Shown: positions 31,658 through 41,088 of the stretch, one piece after another | Position numbering within the stretch: position 1 is the stretch's first letter | Layout of the letters: the number at the start of each line of letters is the position of its first letter | DNA from: Magnetospirillum sulfuroxidans | GTDB lineage: Bacteria > Pseudomonadota > Alphaproteobacteria > Rhodospirillales > Magnetospirillaceae | Length of the DNA stretch: 64,000 nt | Direction: 5' to 3' | Assembly: GCF_018224925.1 (NCBI RefSeq) | Contig: NZ_JAGTUF010000001.1 | Span: forward strand, 620,001-684,000 | Program-made: the position numbers and the translations under genes | The notes under the pieces: model-generated | What the model was told of the DNA's origin: nothing | The model's database searches: none | What the model saw: the letters and a program-made list of their open reading frames with translations, nothing else

Positions 31658-33178
31658 ATGACCGCCAACCCCGAATACGCCACCTTCCGCCAGAGCTATG
31701 ACGCGGGAAAGCCGCAGGTGGTTTGGCGGACTTTGGTCGCCGATCTGGAAACGCCGGTTTCGGCCTTTTTGAAACTGGCGGACAACCAGCCGCATTCCTT
31801 TTTGCTGGAATCGGTCGAAGGCGGCGCCGTGCGCGGGCGCTATTCGGTTCTGGGCATGAAGCCCGATCTGCTGTGGAAATGCGTCGGCAACCGGGCCTGG
31901 ATCAACCGCAACGCCCGCACCGACACCGATGCGTTCGAGCCCTGCCCGGTGGCCGAGTCCCAGGGCACCTTGGCGTCGTTGCGCGCCCTGGTGGCGGAAA
32001 GCCGCGTCGATATTCCGCCAAACCTGCCGCCGATGGCCGCCGGTCTGGTCGGTTACATGACCTATGACACCATCCGGCTGGTGGAAAAGCTGCCCGACAA
32101 CAATCCCGACACCATCGGCATTCCTGACGGCATCTACATGCGGCCGACGGTGATGGCGGTGTTCGACAACGTCAACGGCACCTTGACGGCGGTGATCCCG
32201 GTATGGCCGCGTTCGGGGGTTGACGCCCGCGCCGCCTTTGAACTGGCGCAAGAACGGCTGGGCTTTGTGGTCGAAGCGCTGGAAAGCCCGCTGCCCCATG
32301 CGGCCAGGATCGAGGACCGGGCCAGCCACGCCCCCCATCCGGTGCCGTCGATGACGCCAGAGGAATATTGCGACAAGGTGCGCAAGGCCAAGGAATACAT
32401 CGCCGCCGGTGACATTTTCCAAGTGGTGATCAGTCAACGCTTGGCGGTACCGTTCAAGCTGCCGCCGTTTTCGTTATATCGGGCGTTGCGCCGCATGAAT
32501 CCCAGCCCGTTTCTGGTTTATATGAATCTGGACGGTTTTCAGCTGGTTGCCTCCAGCCCGGAAATCCTGGTGCGGCTGCGTGACGGCAAAGTCACCGTCC
32601 GCCCCATCGCCGGCACCCGCAAGCGCGGCGCCGACGCCGTCGAAGACGAAGAATTGGCCGCCGATCTGTTGGCCGATCCCAAGGAACTGGCCGAGCATCT
32701 GATGCTGCTGGATCTGGGCCGCAACGATGTCGGCCGGGTGGCCAAGATCGGTTCGGTCAAGGTGACCAAAAAGATGTTCGTCGAGTATTACTCGCATGTC
32801 ATGCACATCGTTTCCAACGTCGAAGGCGACATTCGCGACGATTGCGACGCCATGGATGCGTTGATGGCCGGCTTCCCCGCCGGCACCACCTCGGGCGCAC
32901 CGAAGATCCGCGCCATGGAAATCATCGACGAGCTGGAACCCGAACGCCGGTCCTTTTATGCCGGTTGCATGGGCTACATCTCGGGGAACGGCAACATGGA
33001 TACCTGCATTGCCCTGCGGACCACCCTGGTCAAGGATGGCACCATGTATGTCCAGGCCGGCGCCGGCATCGTCGCCGATTCGGTTCCGGAAAAGGAACAC
33101 GAGGAATGCATGAACAAGGCCCGCGCCTTGGTGCGGGCGGCGGAAGAAGCGTTGGAATATACGCTGATCCGTCAATAA
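31658..33178 (+). CDS. trpE: Anthranilate synthase component I
   Basis: Makes anthranilate from chorismate using ammonia from TrpG. 506 aa. The feedback-site LLES-type motif is present as FLLESVEGG near residue 50, and the C-terminal chorismate-binding domain shows IAGTRKRGA, DLGRNDVGR, FPAGTTSGAPKIRAMEII and QAGAGIVADS. ATG 31658 is chosen; a GTG two codons upstream overlaps the ppiD stop. A strong terminator follows, so trpE is in an operon with ppiD and separate from trpGDC 8 kb away. Confidence 0.97.
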   Translation: MTANPEYATFRQSYDAGKPQVVWRTLVADLETPVSAFLKLADNQPHSFLLESVEGGAVRGRYSVLGMKPDLLWKCVGNRAWINRNARTDTDAFEPCPVAESQGTLASLRALVAESRVDIPPNLPPMAAGLVGYMTYDTIRLVEKLPDNNPDTIGIPDGIYMRPTVMAVFDNVNGTLTAVIPVWPRSGVDARAAFELAQERLGFVVEALESPLPHAARIEDRASHAPHPVPSMTPEEYCDKVRKAKEYIAAGDIFQVVISQRLAVPFKLPPFSLYRALRRMNPSPFLVYMNLDGFQLVASSPEILVRLRDGKVTVRPIAGTRKRGADAVEDEELAADLLADPKELAEHLMLLDLGRNDVGRVAKIGSVKVTKKMFVEYYSHVMHIVSNVEGDIRDDCDAMDALMAGFPAGTTSGAPKIRAMEIIDELEPERRSFYAGCMGYISGNGNMDTCIALRTTLVKDGTMYVQAGAGIVADSVPEKEHEECMNKARALVRAAEEALEYTLIRQ

Positions 33179-33182
33179 GCGG

Positions 33183-33212
33183 AAAAAGCCGGGGTCTGCC
33201 CCGGCTTTTTTT
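33183..33212. terminator. Bidirectional intrinsic terminator between trpE and copZ
   Basis: 12-bp stem AAAAAGCCGGGG / CCCCGGCTTTTT with a TCTG loop and a seven-T run on the plus strand; the A-run on the other side makes it work for copZ on the minus strand as well. Confidence 0.92.
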
Positions 33213-33221
33213 CGCCACCCC

Positions 33222-33422
33222 TTAGGCTGCGCCGTGAAACTCGAAACCGGCGCCGTCCACCGCCTTCTTAACCTGGCTCTCGTCGGCGCCATCGACGGTG
33301 ACGGTGGCAGTTCCCAGGTCGATGGTCACGGCAGCGGCCGGAGCTTCGGCCTTGATCGCCGATTCCACCGAGCGGGCGCATCCCCCACAGGTCATGCCCG
33401 TCACCTTGTAAGTCTTGCTCAT
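33222..33422 (-). CDS. copZ: Copper chaperone CopZ-like heavy-metal-associated domain protein
   Basis: 66-aa single HMA domain that carries Cu(I) to the CopA efflux ATPase. The metal site is GMTCGGC near residues 9-15, followed by the typical ferredoxin-like betaalphabeta pattern and closing VKKAVDGAGFEF. I chose ATG 33422, with GGAGCG upstream, over the open frame to 33584, which would run through the CueR operator. A recognisable CueR box lies 40-60 bases upstream, so it should be copper-induced together with copA 4 kb away. Confidence 0.93.
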   Translation of the reverse strand: MSKTYKVTGMTCGGCARSVESAIKAEAPAAAVTIDLGTATVTVDGADESQVKKAVDGAGFEFHGAA

Positions 33423-33461
33423 TACGGTCGCTCCAGCTGCGATTGAACATTTCCAGTGTGA

Positions 33462-33486
33462 AGCTTCCTCCCACCGGAAGGTCAAG
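33462..33486 (-). promoter_or_regulatory. CueR operator/promoter of copZ
   Basis: On the minus strand CTTGACCTTCC-N7-GGAAGCT: the ACCTTCC / GGAAGCT half-sites around 7 bases (33462-33482) with an overlapping -35 TTGACC. This matches the MerR/CueR-type copA promoter style, with one mismatch in the second half-site relative to the perfect copA copy at 39490-39510. Confidence 0.8.
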
Positions 33487-33561
33487 CGGAAGTGTTGCTT
33501 GCGCTTCACTCGTACCATGCCATAGTACGTATTATTGCGGCATATGACATATGCGGAATTA

Positions 33562-35496
33562 ATGAAGCTTCGCCCCCTGACCATCCGCCGGCTGTTTGTA
33601 TGGTTGGCGCTGGCGCTGACCCTGTGCGCATTGCCATTTCCTGCAAGCCAGGCCTTGGCCCAAACGATTGAACTGACCGTTCAAGACCAAGACATTGAAC
33701 TGAACGCGCTGCTTGAACACCGCGTCGATCCCGATGGGGTGTTGAATGCGGCGAACCTGATCAAATCCGATGTCTATCAATGGGACCACGATGGTTTCCA
33801 AGCCTTCGGCTATACCAGCGACGTGCATTGGTTCCGTCTGCGTTTGCTCCGCCCCCCCCCTGTGGCCGATGAATGGGTTTTGGAATTGGGCCGCCCGTTC
33901 ATGGATGACGTCCGCATTTTCATCGACGACGGGCGAAAGATGGAAGAACACCGCCTGGGCGACCATATCCCCGTCGCCCAGCGCCCCTTGCCCACGCGCA
34001 TGATGGTTTTGCCGCTGAAACTGCCGGCTGATCGTCCCATCACCCTTTTGATCCGCACCCAAACCACCAGCGCCACCGCCCTGACCGCCAGCTTGTCCCG
34101 CCCCTTGTTCTTCGCCAACCGCGAGGGACGCGAAAGCCTGTATTACGGCGTATTCTATGGCATCTATATCGTCGTCATCTTGTTCCACCTGACCATCGGC
34201 AGCTGGATCGGCGACCGGTTGCATCTGATTTACGCCGTCTTCGCCAGCTGCCAAATGATTTCGTACACGTTCATCAACGGATATGGGCAGATTCTGCTTG
34301 ATCAAAGCTGGCCCTATCTCAGTGATCGCGTCATCAACATCACCAACTTCACCTCTTGCTTCCTGGCCATATGGCTGTGGATCGAAATTTTGGGGATGAA
34401 GCGCAATTACCCAAGAATTTTCAGGGTGTATCAGGGGATCGCCGGGCTATTCCTGGCCGCCCTTGTGGTCGGCTGGGGCGATCTTTACCCCCGCATCGCC
34501 CCGGGGGCCTTTTTTCTCATCGCCGGCACGTCCTTCGCTTCGTTGGGCTTGGCCGCCGACCAATTGCGGCAAAACCCCGCCCATCGCACCTTGTGGTTCT
34601 TCACCGTGGGTTTTGCCGTGGTTTGTGTCGCCTTAAGCATTCACGTGTCGGCGTTGCTGGGCCTAGTTCCGTTATACCTGTTGCCGGAAAATCTGCACCA
34701 GATCAGCGCCCTGACCCATCTCACCTTATTATCCGCCGGACTGATCTATCGCATCCGTGAAATGAACCAAGAACGATCCTCGGCCCGCGAAGAGGCCATC
34801 ACCGCCTCGGCCCGCGCTGATGGCCAACGTTCACTGGTGGCCATGCTGTCACACGAATTCCGCACCCCCTTGGTCATGATCCATTCGGCCGCGCAAATGA
34901 TCCGCTTCCGCGAAACCGCCATGGCTTCGGGCACGCGGGAGCGGCTGGAACGCATCGAAGGAACGGCGCGGCGGTTATCTGCTTTGATCGACGTGTTTTT
35001 GGCCAGCGACGCCTTGGACCAGGGCAAGATCGTCCTGACCCCGCGTGAAGGGGAAATATCGGTGCTGGTCGAGCGGGTCCTGCCCCAATTCGGCGGCCAA
35101 GCCCGGCGCATCCAGGTCGCGCAATTTCCCCCCATCCGTTTGATCGCCGACCATGACCTGCTGGGGGTGGCGCTGCGCAATTGCTTGGCCAATGCCTTGA
35201 ATTATTCGCCGCCCCAAAGCCCGGTCTGGCTGAGTTTAAGCGTTACCGACGGCACCGTCAGCATCTGCGTCAGGGATGAAGGCCCCGGCATTGCGGCGGA
35301 AGAGCTGGAACATATCGGCACGCCTTATTATCGGGGCCGTCACAGCAGCCACAAAGCCGGCAGCGGCTTGGGGATCAGCATGATCCGCACCATCATCCAA
35401 GCCCATGGCGGCTCGATGACGGTGCACAGCGTCCTTGGCGCCGGCACCACCATCACCTTGTCCTTGCGTGATTTCAGCGCCCCGTCCCCTGCTTGA
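33562..35496 (+). CDS. 7TMR-DISM sensor histidine kinase
   Basis: 644-aa sensor kinase. Signal peptide (about 1-33, ending ASQALA), an extracellular DISMED2-type carbohydrate-binding-like domain (about 40-170), seven membrane helices (about 190-400), then a HisKA domain with the phospho-His in MLSHEFRTPLVM and a HATPase domain (N box NCLANALNYS, DEGPGI, GSGLGISM). No receiver domain and no adjacent response regulator, so its partner is elsewhere. ATG 33562 starts the signal peptide; ATG 33544 and TTG 33535 are alternatives. It is divergent from copZ, and the CueR box lies about 80-100 bases upstream. The end overlaps the convergent deacetylase by 23 bases. Confidence 0.88.
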   Translation: MKLRPLTIRRLFVWLALALTLCALPFPASQALAQTIELTVQDQDIELNALLEHRVDPDGVLNAANLIKSDVYQWDHDGFQAFGYTSDVHWFRLRLLRPPPVADEWVLELGRPFMDDVRIFIDDGRKMEEHRLGDHIPVAQRPLPTRMMVLPLKLPADRPITLLIRTQTTSATALTASLSRPLFFANREGRESLYYGVFYGIYIVVILFHLTIGSWIGDRLHLIYAVFASCQMISYTFINGYGQILLDQSWPYLSDRVINITNFTSCFLAIWLWIEILGMKRNYPRIFRVYQGIAGLFLAALVVGWGDLYPRIAPGAFFLIAGTSFASLGLAADQLRQNPAHRTLWFFTVGFAVVCVALSIHVSALLGLVPLYLLPENLHQISALTHLTLLSAGLIYRIREMNQERSSAREEAITASARADGQRSLVAMLSHEFRTPLVMIHSAAQMIRFRETAMASGTRERLERIEGTARRLSALIDVFLASDALDQGKIVLTPREGEISVLVERVLPQFGGQARRIQVAQFPPIRLIADHDLLGVALRNCLANALNYSPPQSPVWLSLSVTDGTVSICVRDEGPGIAAEELEHIGTPYYRGRHSSHKAGSGLGISMIRTIIQAHGGSMTVHSVLGAGTTITLSLRDFSAPSPA

Positions 35497-36625
35497 CGAT
35501 GGTGGTCAGCGGAACCAGGGTGAACCCCCTGGTTTCCAAACCGGGCAACCATGTCGCCAGGGCCTCGATGGTGCCGTCATGGGGGTGGCCGATGGCGATG
35601 GCGACGCCGTGCTTGCGGGCATAAGCCTCGGTCTGCGCCAATTGTCCGCGCACCGCCGCCACCGACATCTCGTTATCAAGAAAGATATGGCGGGCGGCAA
35701 AAGGAACGCCGTATTGCCGGGCCAAATCGGGGGCGACACTCTTTTGCGTGGTCACCGAATCCAGGAACAGCAGGCCACGGGCGCGGATTTCCTCCATCAC
35801 CACATTCATGCCGGCGCGATCGGCGGTAAAGCGCGAGCCCATATGGTTATTGATGCCGACGAAGCCATCGAAACGGCTTAAGCCCCAGCGCAGCCGACGC
35901 CGCAATTCCTCGATCGGCAAACCAACTTCCAACACGTCGGGACCGGGGTCATAGGATTCGCTTTGCGGCTGCATGGGGACATGAACCATCAATTCATGCC
36001 CGCGCTGATGCGCATTTTGGGTAATGCCGCGCAGGTTCTCGGCATAAGTCATCCACGCCAGGGTCAAGGGCGGCGGCAAGGCCACCACCTTTTCGCTGCG
36101 ACGACGATCAACCCCCAGATCGTCGATGACCACGGCGATCAGCGGCCGCCCCGCCAAGGGCGGCGGCGGCACGGCAAAGCGAATCCAGGCCGGTTTGCCG
36201 GTCGGGGAAATCGGCGCTGGCGGCGGCGGCAACGGCAACGGCAACGCGGCCAGTTCGGACGGTGCCGGCGATGGCGGCGCCGGATCTTCGTCCGACGGAT
36301 CGAAACCATCATCGGCCATGCCGCCGGGGCGAGGCATGGGAATCGGGGTCAAGGGGTCGAATTTTTCCGGCTCGGGCTCGGGTTCGGGCAGAACCAGCAT
36401 CTCGTCCTGCGGCGACGGACGGTCAACCTGCATTTCCGCCTGTTCCCAGGCCTTGCTTTGCTGACGTTCCGAGCGTGCCGACAAAATCCCATAGCCGACA
36501 CCAACGCCAATGCCGACACCGCCCAACAGCACGACGGCCATCAGCAAGGTGACCGCCCATGGCTTGTGATGGGTGGGGGCACGCCTGCTTTCCATCAACA
36601 TGCGCCGAATTTCGCGCCGCGACAC
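35474..36625 (-). CDS. Divergent polysaccharide deacetylase (YibQ family)
   Basis: 383-aa predicted envelope protein. One membrane helix near residues 23-48 (VTLLMAVVLLGGVGIGVGVGYGI), a long Pro/Glu/Asp-rich linker (about 60-150), and a C-terminal divergent polysaccharide deacetylase domain with PLIAVVIDDLGVD, LAWMTYAENL, ELMVHVPMQP, GINNHMGSRFT and GHPHDGTIEAL. The Asp and His residues fit a metal-binding NodB-type fold. In many Proteobacteria this family sits by cell-wall amidase activators; here it is between a sensor kinase and cueR. The substrate is unknown. GGAGGG precedes the ATG. Confidence 0.87.
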   Translation of the reverse strand: MSRREIRRMLMESRRAPTHHKPWAVTLLMAVVLLGGVGIGVGVGYGILSARSERQQSKAWEQAEMQVDRPSPQDEMLVLPEPEPEPEKFDPLTPIPMPRPGGMADDGFDPSDEDPAPPSPAPSELAALPLPLPPPPAPISPTGKPAWIRFAVPPPPLAGRPLIAVVIDDLGVDRRRSEKVVALPPPLTLAWMTYAENLRGITQNAHQRGHELMVHVPMQPQSESYDPGPDVLEVGLPIEELRRRLRWGLSRFDGFVGINNHMGSRFTADRAGMNVVMEEIRARGLLFLDSVTTQKSVAPDLARQYGVPFAARHIFLDNEMSVAAVRGQLAQTEAYARKHGVAIAIGHPHDGTIEALATWLPGLETRGFTLVPLTTIVKQGTGR

Positions 36626-36656
36626 CCAAAACCCTCCTACCGAACCGGAAGCCGGT

Positions 36657-37073
36657 TTATAGCCCCTGCCCCGTATCGCCGCAACAACCGGGAGCCAGTC
36701 CTTCCAGGATCGGACAATCGGGGCGATCGTCGCCGTGACAGCGACTGATCAAGCCTTCCAGGGTTTGGCGGATGGCTTGCAACGCGGCGATTTTTTGCTC
36801 CACCGCCAGCACGTGACCTTGGGCGATGCGCCGAACATCGGCGCTGGCGCGGTCGCGGTCGCGCCACAAGGTCAGCAAATCGCCGACATCGTGGACGGAA
36901 AACCCCAACGACCGGGCTTTTTGGATGAATTTCAGCGTCTCGACCTCGGCATCGCCGTAATCGCGATAGCCCGAGGCAGTGCGTCCCGCCGCCGGGATCA
37001 GGCCGATTTCCTCATAGTAGCGGATGGTCTTGGCGGCGACACCCGACCGCTTGGCCGCTTGGCCGATATTCAT
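36657..37073 (-). CDS. cueR: Cu(I)-responsive MerR-family regulator CueR
   Basis: 138-aa MerR regulator. Helix-turn-helix [27 protein letters not shown] at the N-terminus, a dimerisation helix, then the metal loop C-HGDDRPD-C with seven residues between the two cysteines, the spacing of the Cu(I) ligands in CueR, and a CC pair near the end. ATG 37073 overlaps the copA stop (ATGA), and GGAGGGGG lies upstream; a GTG 12 bases further out is less likely. Coupled to copA, so copper induction would also raise the regulator. It should act on the two boxes at 33462-33486 and 39490-39514. Confidence 0.92.
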   Translation of the reverse strand: MNIGQAAKRSGVAAKTIRYYEEIGLIPAAGRTASGYRDYGDAEVETLKFIQKARSLGFSVHDVGDLLTLWRDRDRASADVRRIAQGHVLAVEQKIAALQAIRQTLEGLISRCHGDDRPDCPILEGLAPGCCGDTGQGL

Positions 37074-39451
37074 TTCCCCCTCCACCGTCGCAGCAACAAG
37101 GAATTGGAAACCACCGAGACACTGGAAAAGGCCATCGCCGCCCCGGCGATGACCGGCGTCAGCAAGGCCAGGGCCGAAGCCGGAATGGCCACCACGTTAT
37201 AGAAAAAGGCCCAGAACAGATTTTGGCGGATCTTGGCCCGTGTCGCCCGCGAAATCGACAATGCCGCCGGCAGCAAGGCCGGATCGCCCTTGACCAGGGT
37301 GATCCCCGCCGCCTGCATGGCCACGTCGGTGCCGGTGCCCATGGCGATGCCCACATGGGCGGCGGCCAAGGCCGGGGCGTCGTTGACGCCGTCACCGACC
37401 ATGGCAACCACAGAGCCCCCGGCCTTCAGCCGTTCGATCTCGGCGGCTTTGTCTTCGGGCAGAACTTCGGCGATCACCCGGCTGATGCCCAGCGCCTGGG
37501 CCACCACGGCGGCGGCGCGGGCATTATCGCCGGTCAGCATCACCGATTGCACCCCCAAGGCGGCCAGACCGGCCACGGCGGCGGCGGCGCTGTCCTTGAC
37601 CGGGTCGGCGACGGCGATACAGCCCAGCACCACGCCGTCGGCGGCAACCCACATGACGGTCCGGCCGGATTGTTCCTCGGCGGTGGCGGCGGCGGCGAAA
37701 GCGGCCATGGACAATCCCCGTTCGCTCATCAGCCGCGACGAGCCGACCAGCACGGCGATCGCATCCACCTCGGCCTCCAATCCCCGCCCCGGCAGGGCCT
37801 TGAACGAAGCCGGCGACGACAGCGCCACACCGGCCGCGTGGGCCAGCACCGCCCGCGCCAGCGAATGCTCGCTGCCCTGCTGAGCCGATGCCGCCAGACG
37901 CAGCAAGGCCGGATCACCATGCACCGCCACCACCGCCGGTTTTCCCTGTGTCAGCGTCCCGGTCTTGTCGAAAACCATCACCGTGATCGAATGGGCCAGT
38001 TCCAGCGCCTCGGCGTCCTTGATCAGGATGCCGTGACGGGCGGCCATGCCGGTGCCGACCATGATGGCGGTGGGCGTGGCCAGTCCCAGCGCGCAGGGGC
38101 AGGCGATCACCAGCACCGAAACGGCGGCGACGAAAGCCAGATGCAGATCACCGGCCAATAACCACCACCCCAGGAAGGACAGCGCCGCGATAGCCACCAC
38201 CACCGGCACGAAAATAGCCGAGATGCGGTCCACCAGTTTTTGCACCGGCGCCTTCGATGCCTGCGCCCCCTGAACCATGCGAATGATGCGGGAAATGGTG
38301 CTTTCCGCCCCCACCCGCGTGGCGCGGACCCGCAACAGGCCATCGCCATTGATCGCCCCGGCGACGACATCGTCGCCGCTTTGCTTGGCCACCGGCAGGC
38401 TTTCGCCGGTAATCAACGCCTCGTCCACTTGCGAAACGCCCTCGATCACCAGACCATCCACCGGCACCCGCTCGCCCGGACGGATTTGCACCACGTCGCC
38501 CGGATGCACGGCATCGGCGGGAATTTCCAACAACCGCCCGTCGCGTTCCACCCGCGCACTTTGCGGCCGCAACGTCATCAGGGCGCGGATGGCGCCGGCG
38601 GCCGAGCGCTTGGCCCGCGTCTCCAGCAATTTGCCCAGCAGCACCAGGGTGATGACCACGGCGGCGCCTTCGAAATAAAGATCGGCATGATCGCCGTGAC
38701 CTTGCGCCACCGCCCAGGCCGAAATCCCCCAAGCGGCCGAAGTCCCCAGCACCACCAACACATCCATATTGCCGGCGCCGCCGCGCAACGAAGTCCAGGC
38801 GCCGCGATAGAAACGCCAGCCGATCCAAAACTGTACCGGCGCCGACAAGATCAATTGCCCCCACCCCGGCACCGTCCACGGCCAGCCGGCCAGATGGGCG
38901 ACCATCCCCAGCACCAGCGGCAAGGTCAAAAGCGCGGACACCGCCAATCGCCAGCTTTGCCGCCGCAGATCCGCGGCATGGGCGACTTCGTCCCGTCCCA
39001 TCTGGACGTCTTCGTTGATCACCACCTGGGCGGTGAAGCCGGCTTTTTCCACCGCCAGCACCACGTCGGCCGCCGCCACCGTGCCGGCGGCGAAGCCGAC
39101 CCGCGCCCGCTCGGTGGCCAGATTGACGCTGGCCTGGGTCACCCCCGCCACCTTGCCCAGCACCTTTTCCAACCGGGTCGAACACGCGGCGCAGGTCATG
39201 CCGCCAATGGCCAGTTCAAGTGTGTCTTCGGCAACGGAAAAGCCGGCCTTGCCGACGGCCTCGACCAAGGCGATGCCGCCGATGCGGCTGCCGTCGAAAT
39301 GGATATCGGCCAGTTCGCTCGCCAGCGACACCTTGGCGTCAACGACGCCATCCAGCCGAGACAAGACTTTTTCCAGCCGGGTCGAGCAGGCGGCGCAGAT
39401 CATCCCCCGCACCGGCAGCGAAATATGGGTTTGGATGGATTGGACAGACAT
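37070..39451 (-). CDS. copA: Cu(I)-translocating P1B-type ATPase CopA
   Basis: 793-aa copper efflux pump of the inner membrane. Two N-terminal HMA domains (GMICAACS and GMTCAACS), membrane helices, actuator motif TGESLPV, the CPC ion site in [13 protein letters not shown], the phosphorylation motif [12 protein letters not shown], the nucleotide-binding EHSLARAV, and [11 protein letters not shown]; a late membrane helix carries the usual copper ligands. The start is ATG 39451: the longer frame to 39502 would overlap the CueR box and its -10 region. cueR is coupled behind it. copZ lies across the intervening sensor-kinase and deacetylase genes. Confidence 0.97.
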   Translation of the reverse strand: MSVQSIQTHISLPVRGMICAACSTRLEKVLSRLDGVVDAKVSLASELADIHFDGSRIGGIALVEAVGKAGFSVAEDTLELAIGGMTCAACSTRLEKVLGKVAGVTQASVNLATERARVGFAAGTVAAADVVLAVEKAGFTAQVVINEDVQMGRDEVAHAADLRRQSWRLAVSALLTLPLVLGMVAHLAGWPWTVPGWGQLILSAPVQFWIGWRFYRGAWTSLRGGAGNMDVLVVLGTSAAWGISAWAVAQGHGDHADLYFEGAAVVITLVLLGKLLETRAKRSAAGAIRALMTLRPQSARVERDGRLLEIPADAVHPGDVVQIRPGERVPVDGLVIEGVSQVDEALITGESLPVAKQSGDDVVAGAINGDGLLRVRATRVGAESTISRIIRMVQGAQASKAPVQKLVDRISAIFVPVVVAIAALSFLGWWLLAGDLHLAFVAAVSVLVIACPCALGLATPTAIMVGTGMAARHGILIKDAEALELAHSITVMVFDKTGTLTQGKPAVVAVHGDPALLRLAASAQQGSEHSLARAVLAHAAGVALSSPASFKALPGRGLEAEVDAIAVLVGSSRLMSERGLSMAAFAAAATAEEQSGRTVMWVAADGVVLGCIAVADPVKDSAAAAVAGLAALGVQSVMLTGDNARAAAVVAQALGISRVIAEVLPEDKAAEIERLKAGGSVVAMVGDGVNDAPALAAAHVGIAMGTGTDVAMQAAGITLVKGDPALLPAALSISRATRAKIRQNLFWAFFYNVVAIPASALALLTPVIAGAAMAFSSVSVVSNSLLLRRWRGK

Positions 39452-39489
39452 GACGTTCAGGCCCCGGATTTCGACCTTGACCAGTAAGG

Positions 39490-39514
39490 ACCTTCCAGTC
39501 ACCGGAAGGTCAAG
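39490..39514 (-). promoter_or_regulatory. CueR operator/promoter of copA
   Basis: On the minus strand CTTGACCTTCC-N7-GGAAGGT: perfect inverted repeat ACCTTCC / GGAAGGT (39490-39510) with the -35 TTGACC at its left end and a -10-like CTTACT just beyond, the distorted spacing typical of MerR-family promoters. It ends about 40 bases before the copA ATG. Confidence 0.9.
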
Positions 39515-39618
39515 GGGTTAATACCAAAAATCGGCTTTTTAATACCGTTTTAAACGGGCACACTGCCCGCCAATGGAGTCCGACAAGAATCTCCAAGCCA
39601 CTTGAGGGAGGAAAATGT

Positions 39619-41007
39619 ATGAGTCCGGAGATTTTTGCCGTCGAAATTCTGGCGCGGGTCGAGAAGCTTGTCCTTGAAGTCGCCGACATTGCCGGCAGCA
39701 TCGACGATGTTTCTAAATTCGTCGTCCAGCAACGCGATGGCTTCGCCCATATCCGGACCATCACCCAGCAGCTTGATGGCCTGATCGGCCAAATCGCCGC
39801 CGATGGCGACGCCACCAATCAGGTAGCGATCGAAGCCGGCGACAATTCCCGCCGATCGCTGGCCACCGTGCGCGCCGCCTTGGGCGATATCGGCGCTTTG
39901 GCTGAATCGGTCCGCGCCATTCAGGCGCAATTGTCGCACCTTGACGCCATGTTGTCGGAAGTGGGCAACAGCGCCCAATCCATCCAGATGATCGCCGGCC
40001 AGACCAATCTGCTGGCACTCAACGCCACCATCGAAGCGGAACGGGCGGGCGAAGCCGGCCGCGGCTTCGCCGTCGTCGCCTCGGCGGTGAAAACCCTGTC
40101 GCGCCGCACCTCCGAGGTCACCGCCGGTATCGACGGCGCCGTCTCTTCGCTGTCCGAAAGCATCGCCGAACTGGTCCGGGCCAGCGCCGCGACAGTGGAC
40201 ATCGCCGGCGACGTCAACCAAGGCGTCAACATCATCAGCGCCACAGTGGAAGGCTTTGATCAGGCATTGTCCACCGTCGCCGCCAAGGTCGAGGATATTT
40301 CCGCCGCCAGTGCCGATAGCCGGGTGCAATGCGAGGACGTGGTCGATTATGTCGATACCTTTAACGTCAGCCTGGAAACCACCGGCAACGATTTGAAGGA
40401 CGCCGACGAACGCATCACCGCCTTGCTGCACAAGGCCGAGGAATTGATGGGCTTCATCAGCGATCATGGCTATGACACCCCCAACCGCATTTTCATCGAT
40501 TCGGCACGCAGCACGGCTGCGGCCCTGTCGACCCTTTTCACCCAAGCCGTGGACCGGGGCGAAATCGGCATCACCGCCTTGTTCGACGAGAATTACCGCC
40601 TTATTCCCGCCAGTAACCCGGAACAATTCCTGACCGGGTTCAATGATTTCGCCGATCGCACCTTGCGCCCGATCCAAGACGCGCAACTGGCGCTGTCGCC
40701 GCTGCTGCTGATCTGCGCCGCCGTCGATCGCAACGGCTATTTGCCGACCCATCAAGAGCAATATTCCAAGCCGCAAGGCAATGATGTGGTGTGGAACAAC
40801 GCCAATTGCCGCAACCGCCGTTTCTTCGCCGACCGCGCCGGCCTGCGTTCGGCCCGCAATCAGGCGCCCTTTTTGTTGCAGACCTATCGCCGCGACATGG
40901 GCGGCGGCAAATTCATCTTGCTCAAGGAGGCCTCGGCCCCGATCTGGGTCAAGGGACGCCATTGGGGCGGCTTCCGCGTCGCCTTCAAGGCCGGCGATCA
41001 AGGCTGA
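39619..41007 (+). CDS. Cytoplasmic chemoreceptor with C-terminal sensor-like domain
   Basis: 462 aa, no membrane helix or signal peptide. The signalling hairpin is N-terminal, with the tip [25 protein letters not shown] (Glu replaces the usual second Ala) at about 130-155. The C-terminal 170 residues (from about 290) form a globular domain with DENYRLIPASNPEQF, QEQYSKPQGNDVVWNN, RNRRFFADRAGLRSARN and KGRHWGGFRVAF; the last is like the closing W-G-G-F/R-V motif of Cache-type sensors. So the usual order is reversed, and sensing would be inside the cell. No HAMP domain. GGAGG precedes the ATG. It is divergent from copA and upstream of trpG. Confidence 0.88.
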   Translation: MSPEIFAVEILARVEKLVLEVADIAGSIDDVSKFVVQQRDGFAHIRTITQQLDGLIGQIAADGDATNQVAIEAGDNSRRSLATVRAALGDIGALAESVRAIQAQLSHLDAMLSEVGNSAQSIQMIAGQTNLLALNATIEAERAGEAGRGFAVVASAVKTLSRRTSEVTAGIDGAVSSLSESIAELVRASAATVDIAGDVNQGVNIISATVEGFDQALSTVAAKVEDISAASADSRVQCEDVVDYVDTFNVSLETTGNDLKDADERITALLHKAEELMGFISDHGYDTPNRIFIDSARSTAAALSTLFTQAVDRGEIGITALFDENYRLIPASNPEQFLTGFNDFADRTLRPIQDAQLALSPLLLICAAVDRNGYLPTHQEQYSKPQGNDVVWNNANCRNRRFFADRAGLRSARNQAPFLLQTYRRDMGGGKFILLKEASAPIWVKGRHWGGFRVAFKAGDQG

Positions 41008-41036
41008 ATTCGACGCCGCGTCCTTGACCTGAGCGC

Positions 41037-41080
41037 ATCGCCCCTGCATTCTTCGCCCCTGATCCATCTTCCGGGGCGAT
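41037..41080 (+). promoter_or_regulatory. Alternative hairpins upstream of trpG
   Basis: Two copies of TCGCCCCTG (41038-41046 and 41053-41061) can each pair with GGGGCGA (41073-41079); the first forms an 8-bp stem ATCGCCCC / GGGGCGAT. The GGGG would also be the only ribosome-site candidate for the ATG at 41089. No T-run, so this would act on translation if at all. Confidence 0.4.
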
Positions 41081-41088
41081 TGTCAGCC

